From NCBI GenBank assembly GCA_964448675.1, contig CAYUZU010000022.1:1-64000 (forward strand): a DNA stretch of 64,000 nt, in the 5' to 3' direction. The DNA is from CAYUZU01 sp964448675. Lineage in GTDB: Bacteria; Planctomycetota; Phycisphaerae; UBA1845; Fen-1342. How positions within the stretch are numbered: position 1 is the stretch's first letter; each line of letters begins with the position of its first letter. The notes under the pieces are model-generated. The model saw only the letters and a list, made by a program, of their open reading frames with translations. It was not told the origin of the DNA and made no database searches. Shown one piece after another: positions 57,167 through 64,000 of the stretch. The position numbers and the translations under genes are program-made.

Positions 57167-60034
57167 GTGGCCCGGTTACTGCATTCCATCCAACGCGCCC
57201 GCCGCTGGTCGTGGTGGGGGTGTGTCGCCACGTTGCTGCTCGGCTTGTCGGCGACGGGGTGCGTGGACCGTGCCACGCCGCCGTTGACCGTGTGGGCCGT
57301 CGGGGATCACGAGGCGCTGACCCACGATAGCCCGCCGGCGCCAGAGAATGCGGTCTACTCGGCGTCGCGGCGCGAAATCGATCTGGTTGCCGCACTGAAC
57401 GAAACGGTCGCGTTTCAGTTGGCGGTGCGAACGGACCGGCCGCCTGCGGGGCCGTTCCGCCTGGACGTCTCGGACCTCACCGGCCCGGGCGGCACGATTG
57501 CGGCGCGCGACGCGGTGACCATCTACCGCACGCACGATGTCCGGGTCGAGACGTTTCCGAGCTGGTACCCCGCCCATACCGGTCGCCCGGCGACCCCGAC
57601 GCTGGTGCCGGACATCCTCGTGCCGTGGTTGGCGCCGGAGGGCGGCGGGCCGCTGCGGCTCAGCGAGGCCCGCAACGAAATCCTCTGGGTCGATTTGCGC
57701 GTGCCGCTGACGGTGGCCCCCGGTGTCTATCGTGGCGCGGTTTCCCTGCGCAGCGAGCGCGACGGGGCGTCGGTGTTCGGCTGTGCGCTGGAGGTCGAGG
57801 TGGTGCCGGTCGCGCTGCCGGGACGCCGCAACCTGCCGGTGTACTGCCGCGTGGACCCGCGCGACCTGTTACGTGAGCACCTGCGCTGGACGGTGCCTCC
57901 GACAGCCGAAGCCACCCGGCTGCTGCCGGATGCCCCGAGTCACTTCAGCGCGGTGCGCATCGTCAACGAGACCATGCGGACGTTCCAGGCGCACCGGGCC
58001 ACGCCCATCCTCTGGGCCGCGTTCCCCAAGTTCCGTCCCACGGGCGTCCGGGATGTGGAGCTCTGGTGGGACGAGTACGACCGCCTCGTCGAAGGCTGGC
58101 TCGACGGTAGCGCGTTCGTCGACCGCGACCGGCTCGAGCACTGGCCACTGCCGGTCTCGATTGACTACCCCGACCCGGCGCGCCATGGCGGCTTGGCATC
58201 GCCGCAGTACGCCCGGCTGCTGGGGGCCTACCTGGCGGAATGCCAGCGGCATTTCGAGGAGCGCGGCTGGCTGGACCGGGCCTTCGTGCGCATGTGTCCG
58301 CCGGGGCCGATCACGCCCGAGACCACGGCGCAGCTCGCCCGGGTCAGTGCGATTCTGCAACAAAGCGAGGTCACGCGGCCGCTGGTCGCCCACCTGCCCG
58401 CCCGGTCGTTGCGCGGCCTTGGTTGGCATGGGGCGCCGCCGATCGACGTGCCGGACGTCGGGGTGTGGGCCCCGCCCGCGATGGGGTTCGAGCCGGAAGC
58501 CATGCAGCGCGAGCGCACGCTGGGGCGGCAAACCTGGTTTCAGCCGGATCGCCCGCCCTACAGCGGCTCGCTGGCGGTCGGGGCCCCGCTCGCAGATCCG
58601 TGGATGCTGCCCTGGATGGCATGGCGTTACAACGCGGGGGCGGTCTGGGTTGAGAACGCCGCCGGCAGGCGAGACGAGGGGGCCGGCGACCCGATCTGGC
58701 CGCAGGTCGCCGGCGACAGTTTGGTCTACCCGGGCGAGACGTACGGGCGGCGGGACGAAGGCCCGGTGCCGTCGATGCGTCTCAAGCGTCTGCGCCGCGG
58801 CCTCCAGGATTACGAACTGCTGCGGCTGCTGGAGGAGAACGGCGAGCGGCTGCTGGCGCAGAATCTCGCCTCCCAGGTGATCCGCTGGGCCGCCACCGAC
58901 GCCTGCCTTGAAAACCTGCTGACCACCCAGGAGGCCGGCTGGCCGCGGCGGGGCGACCTGCTGCGGCAGACCCGACTGCTGATGCTGCGCGAACTGACCA
59001 GTCGCTTCCGCCCCAGCCCGGCGGCCGAGGGGCGCCAACTGGCCAGCCTCTCGGAGTGGGCGCTGATCTTCAACCAGGCCGAGCGGGTGGCGGTCAGGGT
59101 CGATGGTGTGCGGCTCGCACCGGCACGGACCGGCCTCCGCGCCGTTGTTGAAACCAGCGTGACCAACGCCACGAATCGCGAGATCAATGGGGTCTGGACC
59201 GCGCCCAACCTGCCACCGGGGTGGCGTGCGGCGGCGGATGTCGCGGCGCACGTGGCGGCCGGCGGCTATCGCGCCGCCCGTTTCGATCTCGATCTGGATG
59301 GCTTGGCGTATAACACCGAAGGTGTTTATCCCTTCGACCTGGTGTTGCGGACCGAGGAACTGGGCGCGTTTCAGCGCCAGGCGCGACTGGCCGTGGCCGC
59401 CTGCCCGAGGTTCGACGACCCGCCGCGCATTGACGGCCGGCTGGATGACTGGCGCTTGGCCTCCAGCAACGCCGCCGGCGACTTCCGCCTGGTCCACGGG
59501 CGGCACGGGGACGACGATCGGCCGACGCTGGGCACGCGGGCGTTCTTCGGCATGGATGAGCAGCACCTGTACGTCGGGGTACGCTGCGATCTGCCGCCCG
59601 GCGAGCGGCCGCTGTGGCAGGCGGACAACCGTGTGCCGGTGGATGGGGCTATTCCGTGGGGCCAGGACGTGGTCGAGATCCTGATCGATCCGCGCGCGAC
59701 CGCGGCGGGCCGGCCGGACGACCTCTGCTGCCTCCAGATCAAGCCCAGCGGGCTGCTGCTGGCGACCCGCGGCTGCCGCACCGAGCCGCCGATCGCCACC
59801 GTCACGCCGTGGGCGAGCGGGGCGCGGGTGGCGGTGGAGATCGGGTCGGCGGCGTGGATGGTGGAGGTGGCGCTGCCGTGGTCGGCCTTCCCGCCTACAG
59901 CCCGCCAGGCCGCGTTATGGGGTCTGAATGTGACGCGTCTCGATGCCCGGCGGGGGGAGTATTCGTCGTGGTCGGGGGCCCAGGGGCACTGCTATTCGAC
60001 TCGGTCCCTCGGGAATTTATTGATAATCCATTGA
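57167..60034 (+). CDS. Lipoprotein, DUF4091-like glycoside hydrolase with C-terminal sugar-binding domain
   Basis: 955 aa from GTG 7 nt after GAGGAG; a longer frame from TTG has no Shine-Dalgarno. Lipobox LLLGLSATGC, so the protein is a membrane-anchored lipoprotein. Residues about 45-200 are beta-sandwich (VAFQLAVRTDRPPAGPF), about 210-640 a large barrel-like region (YLAECQRHFEERGWLDRAFV, PWMAWRYNAGAVWVENAAG, LKRLRRGLQDYELLRLLEE), matching the DUF4091/GH123-like family. The C-terminal 190 residues (RIDGRLDDWRLASSNAAGDFRL, GTRAFFGMDEQHLYVGVRCD, VEILIDPRATAAG) look like a CBM9/galactose-mutarotase-like carbohydrate-binding domain. The combination suggests surface polysaccharide degradation; the substrate is unknown. 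Confidence 0.72.
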   Translation: MARLLHSIQRARRWSWWGCVATLLLGLSATGCVDRATPPLTVWAVGDHEALTHDSPPAPENAVYSASRREIDLVAALNETVAFQLAVRTDRPPAGPFRLDVSDLTGPGGTIAARDAVTIYRTHDVRVETFPSWYPAHTGRPATPTLVPDILVPWLAPEGGGPLRLSEARNEILWVDLRVPLTVAPGVYRGAVSLRSERDGASVFGCALEVEVVPVALPGRRNLPVYCRVDPRDLLREHLRWTVPPTAEATRLLPDAPSHFSAVRIVNETMRTFQAHRATPILWAAFPKFRPTGVRDVELWWDEYDRLVEGWLDGSAFVDRDRLEHWPLPVSIDYPDPARHGGLASPQYARLLGAYLAECQRHFEERGWLDRAFVRMCPPGPITPETTAQLARVSAILQQSEVTRPLVAHLPARSLRGLGWHGAPPIDVPDVGVWAPPAMGFEPEAMQRERTLGRQTWFQPDRPPYSGSLAVGAPLADPWMLPWMAWRYNAGAVWVENAAGRRDEGAGDPIWPQVAGDSLVYPGETYGRRDEGPVPSMRLKRLRRGLQDYELLRLLEENGERLLAQNLASQVIRWAATDACLENLLTTQEAGWPRRGDLLRQTRLLMLRELTSRFRPSPAAEGRQLASLSEWALIFNQAERVAVRVDGVRLAPARTGLRAVVETSVTNATNREINGVWTAPNLPPGWRAAADVAAHVAAGGYRAARFDLDLDGLAYNTEGVYPFDLVLRTEELGAFQRQARLAVAACPRFDDPPRIDGRLDDWRLASSNAAGDFRLVHGRHGDDDRPTLGTRAFFGMDEQHLYVGVRCDLPPGERPLWQADNRVPVDGAIPWGQDVVEILIDPRATAAGRPDDLCCLQIKPSGLLLATRGCRTEPPIATVTPWASGARVAVEIGSAAWMVEVALPWSAFPPTARQAALWGLNVTRLDARRGEYSSWSGAQGHCYSTRSLGNLLIIH

Positions 60035-60209
60035 TAAACAACGCCCTGGGGGACCGTGGCGGATGCGGGTGGGCGAACGCGCTGGCTCGTCTTCGTAAGA
60101 TACGCTAGAATCCGGTGTTGGGCGTCGGGCGCCTATCTCGTGGACGAACCGTGCGGGAGATAGCGCCCTGTGAGAGAGAAGGACCCATAAATCAGAGAGG
60201 AGGACGGTC

Positions 60210-61397
60210 ATGAGTATTCTCCCGTCGCGTCCCCCTTGCGCGCCTGACCTCAACCGGCGCGTCAAATACTTCCAGAACGTCGACCAGGTCCCGAACATCC
60301 CGCCGGCGGAGCGGGAGAAGCTCCGGAAGGTGGCCGAGCGGTACGTCTTCCGGGCCAACGACTACTACCTGGGCCTGATCAACTGGGAGGACCCGCACGA
60401 TCCGATCAAGCACCTGATCATCCCGCATGAGAACGAGCTGCGGGAATGGGGTGACCTGGACGCCAGTAATGAGAAGGCCGTTACCGTCGGGCGGGGCGTC
60501 CAGCACAAGTACCCGAACACCGTGTTGCTGCTTTGCAACGAGGTTTGCGGGTCTTACTGCCGCTACTGTTTTCGCAAGCGGCTGTTCATGAATGATAACG
60601 AGGAAGTCACCAACGACGTCTCCGCGGGCATCCAATACGTCCGCGAGCACCCGGAGGTGAACAACGTGCTGCTTACCGGCGGCGATCCGCTGCTGCTGAG
60701 CACCCGCCGGCTGCGCCAGATCATCGAGGAGCTGCGGGCGATTCCGCACGTGCGGATTGTGCGGATCGGGTCCAAGATGCCGGCATTCGACCCGTGGCGG
60801 ATCCTGCGGGATCGCGAGCTGCAGCTGCTGCTCCGCGAGTACTCCACGCCACGGAACCGGATCTACCTGGTGGCCCATTTCGACCACCCGCGGGAGCTGA
60901 CGGATGCGGCGGTCGAGGGCCTGGATTGCTTCATGCGGCAGGGCGTGGTGTGCGTGAACCAGTGCCCGCTGATCAAGGGTGTCAATGACAGCCCGCTCGT
61001 GCTGGCCGAGCTGTTTAACGAGCTGGCAGCGATCGGCTGTTCGCCCTATTACCTCTTCCAGGGGCGACCGACGGCCGGCAACGAGCCGTACGAGGTGCCC
61101 ATCGTCCGCGGCTGGTACATTTTCCGCGACGCGCTGCGACGTGGGCCGGGGTTGGCGCGGCGGCCGCGCTTCGTCATGTCGCACCGGACCGGGAAGGTCG
61201 AGACCCTGGCGGTGGATGATGACTACATCTACATGCGGTATCACCGGGCGAAGGACCCCTGCAACCGCGGCCGGTTCATGATCTACCATCGTGATGACGA
61301 GGCGTACTGGCTGGATCATCTCGAGCTCGCCGAGGGCGGGGAGGCCCAGTGGTACCCGGCGCCGGAGCTGACCGACGCCGTTGACGCAACGGACTGA
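60210..61397 (+). CDS. KamA-family radical SAM protein
   Basis: 395 aa; ATG 7 nt after GAGGAGG. A radical SAM [4Fe-4S] motif CGSYCRYCF (C-x3-C-x2-C) and GGDPLLL, VRIVRIGSKMP, then CPLIKGVND match lysine 2,3-aminomutases and EpmB. The Lys that binds pyridoxal phosphate in KamA lies in a GGGGK-like stretch; here the site reads SHRTGKVETL, still with the Lys. The function could be a lysine or other amino acid 2,3-aminomutase, or an EF-P lysylation-type enzyme; no efp or epmA gene is close, and the downstream neighbour is an aminotransferase. Confidence 0.75.
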   Translation: MSILPSRPPCAPDLNRRVKYFQNVDQVPNIPPAEREKLRKVAERYVFRANDYYLGLINWEDPHDPIKHLIIPHENELREWGDLDASNEKAVTVGRGVQHKYPNTVLLLCNEVCGSYCRYCFRKRLFMNDNEEVTNDVSAGIQYVREHPEVNNVLLTGGDPLLLSTRRLRQIIEELRAIPHVRIVRIGSKMPAFDPWRILRDRELQLLLREYSTPRNRIYLVAHFDHPRELTDAAVEGLDCFMRQGVVCVNQCPLIKGVNDSPLVLAELFNELAAIGCSPYYLFQGRPTAGNEPYEVPIVRGWYIFRDALRRGPGLARRPRFVMSHRTGKVETLAVDDDYIYMRYHRAKDPCNRGRFMIYHRDDEAYWLDHLELAEGGEAQWYPAPELTDAVDATD

Positions 61398-61572
61398 CCC
61401 GGTACATTGCCGATAGCATAGAGCAGGTCCTGCGCCGCGTTGCGTCGGCGTGCGGCCTGCTCTTGTTTGGCGAGCGCTGCGCGCCCGTGGCAGCAATGGG
61501 CGCACCAGCGGAGCGAAACCGGGGCGCGCGTTGCGAGCTGCCACGCCGCTCACGCCGCAGCATCACCAGCCC

Positions 61573-62880
61573 ATGAACACCAAGCATGTCAGTCTGAACA
61601 TGAACGTTCGGGGGATGGGGCAGTCGGCGACGCTGGCGGCCAAGGAGAAGTGCCGGGCGCTGCGGCAGGCGGGGCGCAGCGTGTACGACCTGGGCCTGGG
61701 GCAATCGCCGTTTCCCGTGCCGACCGCGGTGGTCGAGGCGCTGCGGCTGGCGGCGCCGGAGAAGGACTACCTGCCGGTGAAGGGGCTGCCAGCGTTGCGC
61801 GAGGCGGTGGTGGAGTATCACCGGGCGAAGGATCAGTTGGAATTCCACCCGGATCGGGTGATGATCGGGCCGGGCTCGAAAGAGCTGATGTTCCTGGTCC
61901 AGCTCGTCTACTACGGCGAGATCATCCTGACGCCGCCGTGCTGGGTGTCGTACTGGCCGCAGGCCCGGATCATCGGGCGGCGGATCAGTCTGATCCACAC
62001 GGATTTCGAGCATCACTGGAAGGTCACCGCCGACCAGCTGCAGCGCTCGCTCGAGATCGTCAGCGACGACTATCGCCCGCGGCTGCTGGTGCTCAACTAC
62101 CCGAGCAACCCGACGGGCGACACCTATGCCGAGGACGAGCTGAAGGAAATCGCCGAGGTTGCGCGGAAGTTCGAGGTGATCGTGCTCTCGGACGAGATCT
62201 ACAGCGAGCTTGATTTCGACAACGATCACGTATCGATCGCACGGTTCTACCCGGAGGGGACGATCGTCAGCTCGGGATTGTCGAAGTGGTGCGGTGCCGG
62301 CGGCTGGCGGCTCGGGACGTTCGCGTTCCCGGAGGATCTGCGCTGGCTGGCCGAGGCGATGGCCGCGGTTGCGAGCGAGACCTACACCTCGGTCTGTACG
62401 CCGGTGCAGCACGCGGCGATTCGCGCGTTTCACGGCGGGGCGGAGATCGAGCGGTACCTGTGGCACGCGCGGCGGATTCTCGCGGCGCTGGGGTTCAAGT
62501 GTGCCGACATCCTGCGGCAGGCGGGTGTTGCCGTACACGAACCCAGGGGCGCGTTCTATCTGTTTCCTGACTTCGCGCCACTGGCGGATGCATTGCGGGC
62601 CCGCGGCATCACCAGCGGCCAGCAGTTGTGCGATCGGCTGCTCGACGAGGCGGGCGTGGCGGTCCTGCCGGGCGTGGCGTTCGGGCGCTCGCGCGGGGAT
62701 CTGACGGCGCGGCTGGCGTACGTGGATTTCGATGGTGCGCGGGCGCTGGCGGCGAGTGAGAACATTCCGCTGGACCAACCGCTGCCGCCGGACTTCATCA
62801 CGCGCTGGTGCAGCAACGTGCTGCTGGGGGTGGGGCGCATCGCGGACTGGGCGATGCGGGGCATCAAGAACGGCGAATAG
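61573..62880 (+). CDS. Aminotransferase class I/II
   Basis: 435 aa. PLP fold type I enzyme: SVYDLGLGQSPFPVP (N-terminal substrate Gly), GPGSKELMFLVQL, LLVLNYPSNPTGDTY (Asn and Pro at the PLP site), VLSDEIYSEL (Asp), IVSSGLSKWCGAGGWRLG with the Schiff-base Lys in SGLSKWC, and R at the C-terminal carboxylate site (TARLAYVDFDG). It resembles aspartate/aromatic aminotransferases; the amino donor is unknown. It starts 175 bp after the KamA-family gene and may act on the same kind of beta- or alpha-amino acid, though this is inference. Confidence 0.82.
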   Translation: MNTKHVSLNMNVRGMGQSATLAAKEKCRALRQAGRSVYDLGLGQSPFPVPTAVVEALRLAAPEKDYLPVKGLPALREAVVEYHRAKDQLEFHPDRVMIGPGSKELMFLVQLVYYGEIILTPPCWVSYWPQARIIGRRISLIHTDFEHHWKVTADQLQRSLEIVSDDYRPRLLVLNYPSNPTGDTYAEDELKEIAEVARKFEVIVLSDEIYSELDFDNDHVSIARFYPEGTIVSSGLSKWCGAGGWRLGTFAFPEDLRWLAEAMAAVASETYTSVCTPVQHAAIRAFHGGAEIERYLWHARRILAALGFKCADILRQAGVAVHEPRGAFYLFPDFAPLADALRARGITSGQQLCDRLLDEAGVAVLPGVAFGRSRGDLTARLAYVDFDGARALAASENIPLDQPLPPDFITRWCSNVLLGVGRIADWAMRGIKNGE

Positions 62881-63136
62881 CGAATCGCGAACGAGCAGCG
62901 CAGGCGGCGCGGGGAACGGGGCGGTTGCCGTCGCGAACGGGGACCGGGCCGGTTCGGATTGCGCGGCGCATTTTGCGCCGGCGGGGGCTTTTCAAGCGCG
63001 GGCCGCACCGTAGGATATGGGCCGGCAGATAACAGCGGTGTCACGGGTCGACACGGCTGAGCGCTGCGCCGCAGCGTCTGCCGAGTGCATGTCGCGCGAT
63101 GCGCGTGTCCCTGGCCTGGCCCTACAGGTGCCCACA

Positions 63137-64000
63137 TGTCGTTCGATGCTGTCACGCTCTCCCGCATCCAGTTCGGGTTGACCGCCGGCTTCCACTATCT
63201 CTTTCCGCCACTGACCATCGGCCTTGGCTGGCTCATGGTCATCATGGAGGGAATGTACCTCAAGACACGCGACTTCCAGTACGAGGCGATGGCCAAGTTC
63301 TGGACGAAGATCTTCGGCTTGATCTTCGCGATCGGCGTGGCGACGGGCATCGTGCTCGAGTTCGAGTTCGGCACGAACTGGGCGACGTATTCACGCTACG
63401 TCGGGGACATTTTCGGGGCGGCGCTGGCGGCCGAGGGCATCTTCGCCTTCTTCCTGGAGTCGGGCTTCCTGGCGGTGCTCGTGTTCGGGTGGGACCGCGT
63501 GTCGGCGAAGATGCACTTCTTCTCGACGGTTATGGTGGCGGTGGGCTCGACCTTCTCGGCGGTGTGGATCATCGTGGCCAACTCCTGGCAGCAGACACCC
63601 GCGGGCTTCGAGCTCGTCGAGCAGACCATGGCGAATGGCGACGTGATGATTGTCGCGCAGCTGACCGACTTCTGGGCGGCGGTGTTCAACCATTCGACGC
63701 TGCACCGGTTGTCGCACGTCCTGATCGGGGCGATGATCGCCGGCGGGTTCCTGGTGCTAAGCGTCTCGAGCTACTACATCCTGAAGGGGCGACACCTCGA
63801 CTTCGCCAGGCGCTGCATCCGGATCGCGATGCCGTTCTCGCTGGTGTTCTGCATCCTGGCGCTGGTCAGCGGCGATGTGCAGGGCGGCAACGTGGCCGAG
63901 CATCAGCCGGCCAAGCTCGCGGCGATGGAAGGGCAGTACAAGACCGAGACCAATGCGCCGCTTCACGTCTTCGGCATCCCCGACAACGAAGAGCAACGCG
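63137..64000 (+). CDS. cydA: Cytochrome bd ubiquinol oxidase subunit I (partial, cut by window end)
   Basis: First 288 residues visible, no stop before the window end. Membrane protein with repeated transmembrane helices. Seen: [18 protein letters not shown], with the haem ligand His20 in the first helix (E. coli His19); [45 protein letters not shown], holding the conserved Glu pair of the proton and haem site; [15 protein letters not shown] with a later haem His; a [18 protein letters not shown] segment, the start of the Q-loop. Terminal oxidase for microaerobic respiration. cydB is expected further right. Confidence 0.95.

Overview
The window is high-GC DNA (about two thirds G+C by eye) with features that together point to a member of the Planctomycetota, most likely a Phycisphaerae-type lineage: secreted proteins ending in an NCDG..NWRDID (dockerin-like) module, a PEP-CTERM protein, a prepilin-like [16 protein letters not shown] protein of the kind these bacteria carry in large numbers, ThuA-like and Gfo/Idh/MocA proteins, a lipoprotein resembling DUF4091 glycoside hydrolases, and URO-D-like proteins. 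The lineage call is an inference from gene content; no rRNA gene is present.

Layout. 1-2 kb: an intact phage terminase large subunit on the + strand, apparently the edge of a second prophage lying outside the window. 2-9 kb: two tandem membrane/TPR proteins of the TMTC type, a ThuA-like protein, a Gfo/Idh/MocA oxidoreductase and a lipoprotein hydrolase. 14-9 kb (minus strand): an isoprenoid operon (prenyl diphosphate synthase, dxs, squalene/phytoene synthase, URO-D-like), divergent from aat. 14.8-20.4 kb: a secreted beta-helix protein, lysS, an FmdB-type zinc ribbon and a degenerate HD-GYP protein. 20.6-22.2 kb: three tandem Hsp20 genes behind a sequence that matches the sigma-54 -24/-12 consensus exactly.

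22.2-35.9 kb is a Mu-like transposable prophage or prophage remnant. Reading leftward from its immunity end it has a repressor (divergent), a Ner/Cro-like protein, a small DNA-binding protein, a MuA-type DDE transposase, a MuB-type ATPase that is frameshifted and has an altered Walker A, small genes including a 523-bp tandem duplication, a prohead protease fused to a scaffold-like tail, an HK97-type capsid protein, and a short tape-measure-like protein. No portal, terminase, sheath, tube or baseplate gene is seen. The immunity region is the best-resolved regulatory piece: two divergent promoters, both predicting leaderless or nearly leaderless mRNAs, and three GTCCGCT direct repeats spaced 22-23 bp, one of them inside the ner promoter.

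35.3-36.8 kb is gene-free. It holds a strong terminator, CGTAAC repeats, dispersed-repeat-like DNA and a 61-bp tandem repeat interrupted by a 100-N assembly gap. 36.8-46.1 kb: PilZ and NYN-domain proteins, a ribokinase, a zinc-ribbon membrane protein, a KtrA/KtrB-type potassium uptake pair, a Spy-like periplasmic protein, icd and rpoN. 46.2-50.7 kb: surface or secreted proteins (dockerin-like, prepilin-like, PEP-CTERM); two of these genes share a roughly 20-bp upstream motif. 56-50.7 kb (minus): an operon-like run of a secreted protein, purC, a creatininase-like protein and a transglutaminase/beta-lactamase-type fusion. 56-64 kb (plus): a divergent Gfo/Idh-like protein, a large DUF4091-like lipoprotein, a KamA-family radical SAM protein, an aminotransferase and the start of cydA, which is cut by the window end.
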